A program made the translations under genes and the position numbers. A model generated the notes under the pieces. The model searched no databases. It was not told the origin of the DNA and worked only from the letters and a program-made list of their open reading frames with translations. 64,000 nt of DNA, from assembly GCA_947379965.1 (NCBI GenBank), contig CANCPC010000002.1:1-64000 (forward strand). Reading direction: 5' to 3'. Of the stretch, positions 1 through 8,904 are shown piece by piece. The DNA is from Flavobacteriaceae bacterium. Lineage in GTDB: Bacteria > Bacteroidota > Bacteroidia > Flavobacteriales > Flavobacteriaceae. The first letter of the stretch is position 1, and each line of letters begins with the position of its first letter.

Positions 1-543
1 GTTTTTCTGAAGGATTGGCTTTAGTAGAATTGAATTCAAAATTTAGCTTTATAGATAAAACAGGGAATTTAATAATCCCCTTTATGTATGATGAGGTTTT
101 TAGTTTTTCTGATGGATTGGCCGTAGTAACAATGAAAGGAAAAGATGGATTTATTGACAAAAAAGGAAACCCGATTATCCCTTGTATATATGAAAGTGCT
201 CTTAGCTTTTCTGATGGTGTTGCAAGTGTAAAAATGAATGGAAAACATGGTATTATTGATAGAAATGGAAAAATAATTATCCCTTTCATTTATGACATTG
301 TTTTTAAAAATCCTGCTCAAGGCGAATTACCTTTGATGAAAATTAGCGAAGAGCACTGGTTAAAAATAACAGGAAAAGATAATTATTCCTTTTCTAAAGG
401 AGTAGCATTAGTAATCTATTAAAGGTAAAGATGTTTATATTGATAAAAATGGTGTTCAATACTGGGATGATGAAACAGAACCTAAAAAAAAGAATAATAT
501 TTTTTCCAATGTATTTAATTATTTAGGAAGAACCGAAAAGTAA
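1..543 (+). pseudogene. WG-repeat protein, 5' truncated by the window edge, with a frameshift near the 3' end
   Basis: ORF 15..422 carries (G-F-I-D-K-x-G-N-x-I-I-P-x-x-Y-D) repeats. After its stop at 420-422, the +1 frame from about 421 reads KGKDVYIDKNGVQYWDDETEPKKKNNIFSNVFNYLGRTEK* (stop 541-543), homologous to the C-terminus of the next gene (GVEYWEDEMEIEIESKNNKNIFSSALNYFGGNKK). Confidence 0.7.
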
Positions 544-698
544 TTTATAATAACAAACATATTCTTCTAATTTTGAAGAATAAATAAATTCTCACATTCA
601 AAACTATTAGAATCATTGATAATTTAGAAGCATATTTTTCAAATATTTCCAAAAGCAAAAAGAATAAGAATTAAGTTCACAATTGAAGAGTTTAGAAG

Positions 699-1988
699 AT
701 GAAGGATAATCAACTTATACAATATGAAGGTGGTTTAATAAAACGTGTAGGCAATGCAATAAGCATAACCAATAAGCTATTAGCAATTGTAGAACCACAA
801 TTAATTCCGTATCGAAAAAAGGATAAATGGGGATTTTGCACACCAGATAAAAAAATTATTATTTCTTGTAATTATGATGATGTTAGGATGTTTTCTGAAG
901 GATTAGCATGTGTACAAATGAATGAAAAATGGGGTGTAATCGACAAAATTGGAAATTTAATTATTCCTTGCATCTATGATAATTCTTCTTCTTTCACAGA
1001 AGGGATGTCAAAAGTGAAAATTAATAAAAAATATGGATTTATCGACAAAAGCGGAAATGTTATTATTCCTTGTATCTATGAAGATGCTAATCTTTTTTTA
1101 GATGGATTGGCATCTGTTAAAATAAATGGAAGATGGGGTTTTGTTAACAAAAATGGAAATGTTATTATTCCTTGTGTTTATGATATTGCTTTATCATTTT
1201 TAAAAGGATTATCAAAAGTAAAAATTAATGAAAAATATGGATTTATTGACAAAAGTGGAAATGTAATTATACCTTGTAAATTTGATGATATTTCATGGTG
1301 CTTTTCAGAAGGATTAGCAACTATTAAGTTAAATGAAAAATTCGGTTTTATCAACAAAAGTGGGGATATAATTATTCCTTGTATTTATGAGGATGCTTAT
1401 CTGTTTGAAGAAGGACTTGCAAAAGTAAAAATCTATAAAAAACATGGGTTTATCGACAAAAGTGGAAATGTCATTATTCCTTGTATCTATGATGGTGCTT
1501 CTTCATTTAATAAAGGATTAGCTGTTATAGAAGTAAATAATAAAGAAGGCTTTATAGATAAAAATGGAAATATAATTATTTCCTGCATTTATGACTTAGT
1601 AAGTTATTTTTCCGAAGAATTATCAAGTATAAAATTGAATGATAAACATGGATTTATCGACAAAAGTGGAAATGTAATTATTCCTTGTATCTATGATGAG
1701 GCTTCTTCTTTTACAGAAGGATTGGTAATGGTAAAAACAAATGACAAATATGGTTTTATCGACAAAAGTGGAAATGTTATTATTCCTTGCATTTATAACC
1801 CTTATGAATCGCAGTTTAAAGAAGGATTAGTGAGAGTAAGAATTAATGGAATAAACGGAAAAGTAGGTTTTATTAATAATAAAGGGGTTGAGTATTGGGA
1901 GGATGAGATGGAGATTGAAATAGAATCAAAAAATAATAAAAATATTTTTTCCAGTGCACTTAATTATTTTGGAGGAAACAAAAAGTAA
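699..1988 (+). CDS. WG-repeat-containing protein (about 10 repeats)
   Basis: Open frame of 429 aa with repeated GFIDKSGNVIIPCIYD....F.EGL..VK.N.KY units of about 34 aa (102 nt). Confidence 0.9.
   Translation: MKDNQLIQYEGGLIKRVGNAISITNKLLAIVEPQLIPYRKKDKWGFCTPDKKIIISCNYDDVRMFSEGLACVQMNEKWGVIDKIGNLIIPCIYDNSSSFTEGMSKVKINKKYGFIDKSGNVIIPCIYEDANLFLDGLASVKINGRWGFVNKNGNVIIPCVYDIALSFLKGLSKVKINEKYGFIDKSGNVIIPCKFDDISWCFSEGLATIKLNEKFGFINKSGDIIIPCIYEDAYLFEEGLAKVKIYKKHGFIDKSGNVIIPCIYDGASSFNKGLAVIEVNNKEGFIDKNGNIIISCIYDLVSYFSEELSSIKLNDKHGFIDKSGNVIIPCIYDEASSFTEGLVMVKTNDKYGFIDKSGNVIIPCIYNPYESQFKEGLVRVRINGINGKVGFINNKGVEYWEDEMEIEIESKNNKNIFSSALNYFGGNKK
830..1880 (+). repeat. Tandem 102-nt (34-aa) coding repeats inside the WG-repeat gene
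   Basis: GGATTTATCGACAAAAGYGGAAATGTNATTATTCCTTGYATYTATGAT recurs; two successive unit starts at 1035 and 1137 are exactly 102 nt apart. Confidence 0.85.
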
Positions 1989-2132
1989 TATAATAAAACA
2001 TCCCTTACTATTTTTAAGAATAAATCCTATAAGTAGACTTCATTTTTACACTCAAACCATCAAAACTCCACCCAATATCTCCACCCAACGCCCATAAAAA
2101 AAGCCTCACATTGCTGTAAGGCTTGGTAGTAC

Positions 2133-2209
2133 TGGTGGAGAATACGAGATTCGAACTCGTCACCTCTACGCTGCCAGCGTAGCGCTCTAGCCAAATGAGC
2201 TAATCCCCC
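2133..2209 (-). tRNA. tRNA-Ala (anticodon GGC), CCA encoded
   Basis: Reverse complement GGGGGATTAGCTCATTTGGCTAGAGCGCTACGCTGGCAGCGTAGAGGTGACGAGTTCGAATCTCGTATTCTCCACCA. Acceptor, D, anticodon and T stems pair; anticodon loop is CTGGCAG. Confidence 0.95.
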
Positions 2210-2312
2210 AATTCCGGGGCAAATATAGCATTTAAATACAGCACAAAGCAAATTTTGAAAAAAAATATCCTGCTTCCCTTAATATTTTTAACTTTACATC
2301 AAAATTGGCAAA

Positions 2313-3080
2313 ATGACAAATCAAAACCCAAACGGCGATCTCTTAACAACAATCGAAAACGCAGTCGCAACCCTCGAATTTGGGCATCCTGCAAGCAATT
2401 CTTTTCCGAATGAATTATTAAACCGTTTGACAAATGAACTTAATAATTTAAGTACTGATCCAGCAGTTTCAGTGATTATTTTAAAAAGTAGTGGTCTAGG
2501 AGCTTTTTGCGCCGGCGCTTCTTTTGACGAACTTAAAGAAGTAACAAACTTAGAACAAGCCGCAAAATTCTTTTCCGGTTTTGCCAATGTGCTAAATGCC
2601 ATGCGCAATTGTTCGAAAATTATCATTGGTCGTATTCACGGAAAAGCCGTTGGCGGAGGAGTTGGTATTGCTGCCGCTTGCGATTATGCTTTGGCAACAA
2701 GCGCAAGCGAAATCAAATTATCCGAACTCGCAATAGGAATTGGTCCCTTCGTAATAGAACCTGCCGTGACCCGAAAAATAGGAAAAATCGCCATGGCCGA
2801 AATGACTTTGGAAGCATCCGAATGGAAAACTGCAACTTGGGCAAACCAAAAAGGGCTTTACGCCAAAGTGTTTGAAACCACAGCCGAATTAGATCTTGAA
2901 ATTACGGTTTTCGCCAAAAAAATAGCCAGTTATAACCCGGAGGCTTTAACCGAAATGAAAAAAGTATTATGGGAAGGAACCGAAAATTGGTCAACTTTAT
3001 TGTATGAAAGAGCCGGAATTACGGGGAAATTATTGCTTTCTGATTTTTCGAAAAACGCATTAAATCAATTTAAAAAATAA
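2313..3080 (+). CDS. Enoyl-CoA hydratase/isomerase (crotonase) family protein
   Basis: AFCAGASFDEL and GKAVGGGVGIAAACDYALA crotonase-fold signatures. Confidence 0.9.
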   Translation: MTNQNPNGDLLTTIENAVATLEFGHPASNSFPNELLNRLTNELNNLSTDPAVSVIILKSSGLGAFCAGASFDELKEVTNLEQAAKFFSGFANVLNAMRNCSKIIIGRIHGKAVGGGVGIAAACDYALATSASEIKLSELAIGIGPFVIEPAVTRKIGKIAMAEMTLEASEWKTATWANQKGLYAKVFETTAELDLEITVFAKKIASYNPEALTEMKKVLWEGTENWSTLLYERAGITGKLLLSDFSKNALNQFKK

Positions 3081-3083
3081 ACA

Positions 3084-3260
3084 ATGATGTCCCTCTTCTT
3101 GCCATTACTACAAGCCAATGTCACCGAAAAATTAAAGGTAGCGCCAGACAGTAGCTATCAAACCGGTGTACTTATTGGATCATTTCTTCCGTTCCTATTA
3201 TTGGTTGGTGTTGCCTATTGGATGTATTATAGAGCAAAAAAAACTGACGAAAAAAGGTGA
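3084..3260 (+). CDS. Small single-TM protein (58 aa), hypothetical
   Basis: ATG at 3084 four nt after the crotonase stop; reads MMSLFLPLLQANVTEKLKVAPDSSYQTGVLIGSFLPFLLLVGVAYWMYYRAKKTDEKR*. Below the 60-aa cutoff of the supplied track. Confidence 0.6.
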   Translation: MMSLFLPLLQANVTEKLKVAPDSSYQTGVLIGSFLPFLLLVGVAYWMYYRAKKTDEKR

Positions 3261-3264
3261 TTCA

Positions 3265-3322
3265 TTTGAACTATTAAGAAATTATAAAAACTTAATATCT
3301 CTTAATTTCTTAATGGTTCAAA
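3265..3322. repeat. Intergenic 20-bp inverted repeat
   Basis: TTTGAACTATTAAGAAATTA (3265-3284) and TAATTTCTTAATGGTTCAAA (3303-3322); 19 Watson-Crick pairs plus one T-G. Confidence 0.75.
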
Positions 3323-3410
3323 AAAGAAAAAATAATTTTTAATCTTTGGAATCTTTTAAATCTGTGGCAAAAGAAAAAAACCGAATCCTAACCAAACGAA
3401 TAAGTTTCAC

Positions 3411-3418
3411 TAAATTTG
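3411..3418 (+). promoter_or_regulatory. Bacteroidota -7 element (TAAATTTG) upstream of queD
   Basis: Matches TAnnTTTG about 19 nt before the ATG at 3437. Confidence 0.5.
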
Positions 3419-3436
3419 CAGACAAATAAAAATAGA

Positions 3437-3889
3437 ATGAGCAAAATCAGAATTACAAAACAGTTTAGTTTCGAAACTGGCCACGCCTTGTACGGTTATG
3501 ACGGGAAATGCAAAAACGTGCATGGCCACAGTTATAAACTCTCGGTGACAGTAATAGGAACGCCAATCGACGACCGAAACAATGTGAAATTTGGGATGGT
3601 TATCGATTTTTCTGATTTGAAAAAAATAGTAAAAGAGGAAATCGTCGATCAGTTTGATCACGCCACGGTTTTTAACGAAACAACACCTCATATTGAGTTG
3701 GCAAAGGAACTAGAACAACGCGGACATCATGTAATTTTAGTCAATTATCAGCCTACAAGTGAGAATATGGTAGTCGATTTTTCTAAAAGAATCATCAGCC
3801 GATTACCCAAAAATATTGGTCTTTTTTCTTTAAAATTGCAAGAAACAGATTCTTCCTTTGCCGAATGGTTTGCAAGCGATAATTTGTAA
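3437..3889 (+). CDS. queD: 6-carboxytetrahydropterin synthase / 6-pyruvoyl-tetrahydropterin synthase family
   Basis: FSFETGHALYGYDGKCKNVHGHSYKL zinc-site signature; start chosen at MSKIRITKQF. Confidence 0.88.
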   Translation: MSKIRITKQFSFETGHALYGYDGKCKNVHGHSYKLSVTVIGTPIDDRNNVKFGMVIDFSDLKKIVKEEIVDQFDHATVFNETTPHIELAKELEQRGHHVILVNYQPTSENMVVDFSKRIISRLPKNIGLFSLKLQETDSSFAEWFASDNL

Positions 3890-3912
3890 TTCAAAAAACC
3901 TACTTTAGCTTT

Positions 3913-4665
3913 ATGCAAATCACTCCCAACAAAAAAATATATTTCGCCTCCGATCAGCATTTTGGTGCGCCAACTCCTGAATTGAGTTTACCAAGAGAGA
4001 AAAAATTCGTTGCTTGGCTCGACGAAATCAAAGGAGATGCCGAAGCTATTTTTTTATTAGGTGATTTATTCGATTTTTGGTTCGAATATAAAACCGTTGT
4101 TCCCAAAGGTTTTGTGCGTGTTCTTGGTAAACTGGCCGAGATTCGCGACAGTGGAATTCCGATTTATTTCTTCGTAGGAAATCACGATTTATGGATGAAT
4201 GATTATTTCGAAAAAGAATTGAATATCCCCATTTATCGCGATAATCAAGAATATACCTTCAACGGAAAAACCTTCCTTATTGGCCACGGCGACGGAAAAG
4301 GTCCCGGCGACAAAGGCTACAAACGCATGAAGAAAGTATTCACTAATCCGTTTTCGAAAGGATTGTTTCGATGGCTCCATCCTGACATTGGCGTAAAGCT
4401 TGGTCATTACCTTTCGGTGAAAAATAAATTAATTTCGGGCGATGAAGATGTGAAATTTCTTGGCGAAGAAAACGAATGGTTGATCCTTTATTCCAAAAGA
4501 AAACTAGAAACTAAGCATTACAATTACCTCGTTTTTGGTCATCGTCATTTGCCTTTAAAATTCCCTGTTGGGGAAAATTCCGAGTATGTAAATCTAGGCG
4601 ATTGGATTGGCTATTTTACCTATGGCGTTTTTGATGGCGAGACTTTCGAGTTGAAAAAGTATTAA
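3913..4665 (+). CDS. lpxH: UDP-2,3-diacylglucosamine diphosphatase-like metallophosphoesterase
   Basis: FASDQHFGAP, LLGDLFDFWFEY, FFVGNHDLWM, GHGDGKGPGD, FGHRHLP motifs. Confidence 0.85.
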   Translation: MQITPNKKIYFASDQHFGAPTPELSLPREKKFVAWLDEIKGDAEAIFLLGDLFDFWFEYKTVVPKGFVRVLGKLAEIRDSGIPIYFFVGNHDLWMNDYFEKELNIPIYRDNQEYTFNGKTFLIGHGDGKGPGDKGYKRMKKVFTNPFSKGLFRWLHPDIGVKLGHYLSVKNKLISGDEDVKFLGEENEWLILYSKRKLETKHYNYLVFGHRHLPLKFPVGENSEYVNLGDWIGYFTYGVFDGETFELKKY

Positions 4666-4669
4666 TTTA

Positions 4670-5935
4670 CTACGAATTCTCATGTTCGTCCAAATCCTTT
4701 TGTAAATCTAAATTCCTAAAAGACGGCAATTTGATTCCTGTAAAAATTACGATTAATAGCGTCATGCTTCCGCCAAAAACAACTGCGGTAACCGTTCCCA
4801 TTAGTTTTGCCGTTAATCCACTTTCGAAAGCGCCCAACTCATTTGAGGAACCCACAAAAATTGAATTTACTGCCGCTACTCGACCTCGCATGTGATCTGG
4901 TGTTTTCAATTGTAAAATCGTTTGACGAATAACTACCGAAATTCCATCGGCAACGCCACTAAAAAATAAGGCTATTACAGAAAGCCAAAACCAAATTGAA
5001 AGTCCAAAAACAATAATACAAACACCAAAAGCGAATATAGCTGCTAAAAGTTTTATTCCTGCTTTTTTATAAAACGGAAGGTGTGCCGAAACTAACATCG
5101 TCAACAAAGATCCTACCGCTGGCGCAGCTCGTAAAACCCCAAAACCTTCGGGGCCTACTTTTAGAATATCTTGGGCAAAAATAGGTAAAAGCGCCACAGC
5201 TCCTCCAAATAGTACCGCTACCATATCAAGTGTTAACGCACCCAAAATAGATTTATTGGTATAAACAAATTTAACACCTTCTTTCAGACTTGCCATAATA
5301 GGCTCTCCAATTTTGGGATTCAAAATAGGCTTCGCACCTATTTGCGTTAACAACAACAATGACAAAATTGAACAAACAAAAACAAGACACATCGACCAGT
5401 GAACACCAATTAATGTAATCGAAAATCCCGCTACCGAAGGCCCAACAACTGCAGCTATTTGCCATACTGAACTACTCCAAGTTGCTGCGTTAGGATATAC
5501 TTTTTTAGGAACAATTAACGATAATAAGGAAAAGATTGTTGGCCCTAAAAAAGCACGAACTAGTCCGCCCAGAAATACAAAAAAATAAATACCATAAAGA
5601 ATTATATGGGTTGCAACACCGCTAATAACTCGGGGCCAAGTCAATAAAAACAACCCAAAACTGATTACAGAAAAAGCCAAAATACATTTCAATAGCATTC
5701 CTTTCTTTTCTTTTTGGTCTACAATATGTCCGGCAAACAACGCCATTGCAATTGCAGGAATTACTTCCATTAATCCTATAATTCCTAACGAAAGTGGATT
5801 TTTAGTTAAACTATAAACCTGCCATTCGATGATTATAAATTGCATCGACCACGCAAAAACCATAGCAAATCGTAACAACAAAAACGTATTGAATTCTCTA
5901 TAACGTAAGGCTGCGTATGGATCTTTTTTTTTCAT
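4670..5935 (-). CDS. MFS transporter
   Basis: Multi-TM protein starting MKKKDPYAALRYREFNTFLLLRFAMVFAW; MFS layout. Confidence 0.85.
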   Translation of the reverse strand: MKKKDPYAALRYREFNTFLLLRFAMVFAWSMQFIIIEWQVYSLTKNPLSLGIIGLMEVIPAIAMALFAGHIVDQKEKKGMLLKCILAFSVISFGLFLLTWPRVISGVATHIILYGIYFFVFLGGLVRAFLGPTIFSLLSLIVPKKVYPNAATWSSSVWQIAAVVGPSVAGFSITLIGVHWSMCLVFVCSILSLLLLTQIGAKPILNPKIGEPIMASLKEGVKFVYTNKSILGALTLDMVAVLFGGAVALLPIFAQDILKVGPEGFGVLRAAPAVGSLLTMLVSAHLPFYKKAGIKLLAAIFAFGVCIIVFGLSIWFWLSVIALFFSGVADGISVVIRQTILQLKTPDHMRGRVAAVNSIFVGSSNELGAFESGLTAKLMGTVTAVVFGGSMTLLIVIFTGIKLPSFRNLDLQKDLDEHENS

Positions 5936-5949
5936 TATAATAATAAAAT

Positions 5950-7638
5950 TTATTTGATGTCTTTTAATCTTAGTTGGATAGAAACTTTTCCGTTCCATTC
6001 ATTTTCTTCAATACAATATAAGGCTTCGAATGGTTTTTTGTTGGTTGTAACCTCCATTTTATTTCCTAAACCAAAGCCAATTGCTGGGATTCCCTCGGAA
6101 TTATTTTGTCGAACAAATAGCTTTAAATGTTCTTCATCGCCTCCCATTTTTTTGGCGTAACCAGTGTCTATTACATTTTTAGATAAGAAAATGGGCGTCA
6201 TATTTTGTGGACCAAAAGGTTCGAATTGTTTCAAAATCCGAATTAATTTTGGTGTAATATCTTCGAAATTGATCTCGGCATCAACAGCAATTTCAGGCGT
6301 TAGTGAATCTGGGTGAATCGTTTCTTCAACAATTTTTTCGAAAGCATCTTTAAATAGCTGATAATTTTCTTCCAATAAAGTCATTCCGGCCGCATACATG
6401 TGACCACCAAATTGCTCTAAATGTTCCGAACACGCTTCCAAGGCATTATAGACGTCAAACCCTTTTACAGATCGCGCCGAAGCGGCATATTTATCGCCAC
6501 TTTTGGTAAAAACTAATGTCGGACGATAATACGTTTCTATCAATCGCGAAGCCACGATTCCGATTACACCTTTGTGCCAATCTTCTTGAAAAACGACCGT
6601 TGTGAATCGCTTTTTTTCGTTGTTTTCGATAATTTGGCCCAACGCTTCTTTGGTAATTTGTTTGTCTAAATCTTTCCTTTCCGAATTATAGGCTTCAATT
6701 TCAGTGGCAAATTGTTGCGCTTGTTCAAAATCGAATTCCGATAATAATTCGACAGCATGATTACCATGTTTAATTCGTCCCGCAGCGTTAATTCTTGGCG
6801 CTATGATAAAAACGACATCGGTAATATCTAATGTTTGTTTTTTTACTTGATGAACCAAAGCTTTGATTCCTGGTCTTGGATCGGCATTAATAACTTGCAA
6901 ACCGAAATAAGCCAAAATCCTGTTTTCTCCAGTCATAGGAACAATATCGGCCGCAATCGCAGTCGCAACCAAATCTAAATAGGAAGTCAAATCTTCGATA
7001 GTTTGATTTCGGTTTTCACCCAAAGCTTGAATTAGTTTGAAACCAATTCCGCAACCACATAATTCGTCATACGGATAATTACAATCGTCCCGTTTTGGAT
7101 CTAAAACCGCCACGGCTTCGGGTAAGAATTCCCCCGGTCGGTGATGATCACAAATGATAAAATCGATATTTCGTTCTTTGGCGTACGCCACATGATCAAT
7201 CGATTTTATACCACAATCCAAAGCAATTATTAGAGAAAAGCCGTTGTCATCTGCAAAGTCAATTCCTTTGAAAGAAACGCCGTAACCTTCGGCATAACGA
7301 TCTGGAATATAAGTGGCGACATTAGAATAATAGGTTTTAAGATAAGACGCAACTAAAGAAACTGCGGTGGTTCCATCTACATCGTAATCACCAAAAACGA
7401 GGATATTTTCCTCATTTTTAATCGCCAATTCAATTCTTTCGACGGCTTTATCCATATCTTTCATTAAGTATGGATTATGCAAATCGGTCAAAGTAGGACG
7501 GAAAAATTTACGCGCTTCTTCGAACGTTTCTATGCCGCGTTGGACCAAAAGTGTTGCCACAAAACCTTCTACATTCAAAGCGGCAGCAAGTTGTTTTACC
7601 TTTTCTTCCGACGGTTTTGGTTTAATGGTCCAGCGCAT
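5950..7638 (-). CDS. recJ: Single-stranded-DNA-specific exonuclease RecJ
   Basis: VFGDYDVDGTTA, ALDCGIKS, ICDHHRPGE, GGHMYAAGMTL motifs. Confidence 0.93.
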   Translation of the reverse strand: MRWTIKPKPSEEKVKQLAAALNVEGFVATLLVQRGIETFEEARKFFRPTLTDLHNPYLMKDMDKAVERIELAIKNEENILVFGDYDVDGTTAVSLVASYLKTYYSNVATYIPDRYAEGYGVSFKGIDFADDNGFSLIIALDCGIKSIDHVAYAKERNIDFIICDHHRPGEFLPEAVAVLDPKRDDCNYPYDELCGCGIGFKLIQALGENRNQTIEDLTSYLDLVATAIAADIVPMTGENRILAYFGLQVINADPRPGIKALVHQVKKQTLDITDVVFIIAPRINAAGRIKHGNHAVELLSEFDFEQAQQFATEIEAYNSERKDLDKQITKEALGQIIENNEKKRFTTVVFQEDWHKGVIGIVASRLIETYYRPTLVFTKSGDKYAASARSVKGFDVYNALEACSEHLEQFGGHMYAAGMTLLEENYQLFKDAFEKIVEETIHPDSLTPEIAVDAEINFEDITPKLIRILKQFEPFGPQNMTPIFLSKNVIDTGYAKKMGGDEEHLKLFVRQNNSEGIPAIGFGLGNKMEVTTNKKPFEALYCIEENEWNGKVSIQLRLKDIK

Positions 7639-7754
7639 AATTAATTCTATATTGAAATTTTGTAATAGCACAAATTTAGTTTAAAATAGATGAAAAAAAT
7701 TTACTTAACCATTATAATATTTTCACTACAAATTACAAATCAATAAAAAATTAA

Positions 7755-7813
7755 ATGACCTTAAATGCCTTAGATGGAAAATGTTTTAATCCATATAAGG
7801 CATTTAAGGTCAT
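7755..7813 (-). terminator. Long imperfect hairpin (24-bp arms, one mismatch, 11-nt loop), probable terminator
   Basis: ATGACCTTAAATGCCTTAGATGGA / TCCATATAAGGCATTTAAGGTCAT. On the minus strand it follows the HopJ-family gene and leads into TTTAATTTTTTATTG. Confidence 0.65.
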
Positions 7814-7843
7814 CAAAGAAAAATATTTTTAATCTATAAATAT

Positions 7844-8191
7844 TTATGATTTCAAAGTCAAAGCTTCTCCTTCAAATTGAATTCCATCCCATCCTAATTT
7901 TATAAAATTACGAATGTTTTGGTGGTTTGTTCCTTCTGGATTGCCCAAAACTTCGTCGAAATAATAGGCTCCAAAACACGCTAATGTTTCGGCTTGAGAT
8001 AAATTTTGCAATTTCGCAAAAGCAAATAATTTACAAGAACCTGAATTTTCTCCTGCGGCATTATGCTGTGTTCCATTGTCGAAAGTCGTTGGAGTAAAAT
8101 CGTAATTTTTCTCAATAACGGCAATCGTTTCTGGAAATGTGATGGCGTTGGGTGTTTGTTTTAGTTTTTCTAAAAAAGAGGTAATGCTCAT
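7844..8191 (-). CDS. HopJ type III effector family protein
   Basis: SCKLFAFAKLQNLSQAETLACFGAYYFDEVLGNPEGTNHQNIRNFIKLGWDGIQFEGEAL resembles the HopJ family. Confidence 0.75.
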   Translation of the reverse strand: MSITSFLEKLKQTPNAITFPETIAVIEKNYDFTPTTFDNGTQHNAAGENSGSCKLFAFAKLQNLSQAETLACFGAYYFDEVLGNPEGTNHQNIRNFIKLGWDGIQFEGEALTLKS

Positions 8192-8202
8192 TATGTAATT
8201 TA

Positions 8203-8904
8203 TTATTCGGATTGTTTTTTATTTTCTTTCACTGGTATTTTTCCACCAACAACCACCACAATTTCTCCTTTTGGCGATTTATTTTCGAAATGCTTCAAGA
8301 CTTCTCGAACAGTTCCGCGAACATTTTCTTCGTGCAATTTTGATAATTCTCGGGAAACACAAATTTGTCGGTCTTCGCCAAAAAAGGTAATGAATTCGGC
8401 TAAAGTTTTCACTAATTTATGTGGTGAAACATACAAAATCATCGTTCTGTTTTCTTCGGCAAGTGCCAAATATCGAGTTTGTCTTCCTTTTTTGTCAGGC
8501 AAAAAACCTTCGAAAACAAATTTATCGTTTGGTAAACCGCTATTGACCAAAGCGGGTACAAAAGCAGTTGCGCCAGGCAAACATTCTACATCAATTTTGT
8601 TTTCGACACAAGCGCGAGTAAGCAAAAATCCAGGATCAGAAATCGCTGGTGTTCCTGCATCCGAAATCAAGGCGATGGTTTCTCCAGCTTTCAAACGCGA
8701 GATTAAGTTCTCGACTGTTTTGTGTTCGTTGTGCATGTGATGGCTGTGCATGTGCGTACCAATCTCAAAATGTTTTAATAATTTTCCGCTGGTGCGCGTG
8801 TCTTCCGCCAAAATCAAATCGACTTCTTTCAGAATCCGAATCGCTCGAAAAGTCATATCTTCGAGGTTACCAATTGGCGTTGGAACAATATATAATTTGC
8901 CCAT
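8203..8904 (-). CDS. rsmI: 16S rRNA (cytidine(1402)-2'-O)-methyltransferase
   Basis: LYIVPTPIGNLEDMTFRA, LAEDTRTSGKLL, ISDAGTPAISDPG, LPGATAFVPALVNSGLP. Confidence 0.95.
   Translation of the reverse strand: MGKLYIVPTPIGNLEDMTFRAIRILKEVDLILAEDTRTSGKLLKHFEIGTHMHSHHMHNEHKTVENLISRLKAGETIALISDAGTPAISDPGFLLTRACVENKIDVECLPGATAFVPALVNSGLPNDKFVFEGFLPDKKGRQTRYLALAEENRTMILYVSPHKLVKTLAEFITFFGEDRQICVSRELSKLHEENVRGTVREVLKHFENKSPKGEIVVVVGGKIPVKENKKQSE

Noticed and set aside
830-1880. Regularly spaced repeats that might look like a CRISPR array
   Set aside because: The 102-nt period is in frame with an open WG-repeat protein; no spacers of unrelated sequence and no cas genes.
2060-2251. ORF of 63 aa on the minus strand (MLCAVFKCYICPGIGGLAHLARALRWQRRGDEFESRILHQ...)
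   Set aside because: Overlaps the tRNA-Ala gene completely; a typical spurious translation of a tRNA.
2609-2875. Alternative-frame ORF inside the crotonase gene
   Set aside because: Out of frame with a confidently identified gene; basic, low-quality composition.
7844-8191. Evidence of a type III secretion effector system (HopJ)
   Set aside because: HopJ-family proteins occur widely in non-pathogens; no secretion genes nearby, so it is not interpreted as an effector.
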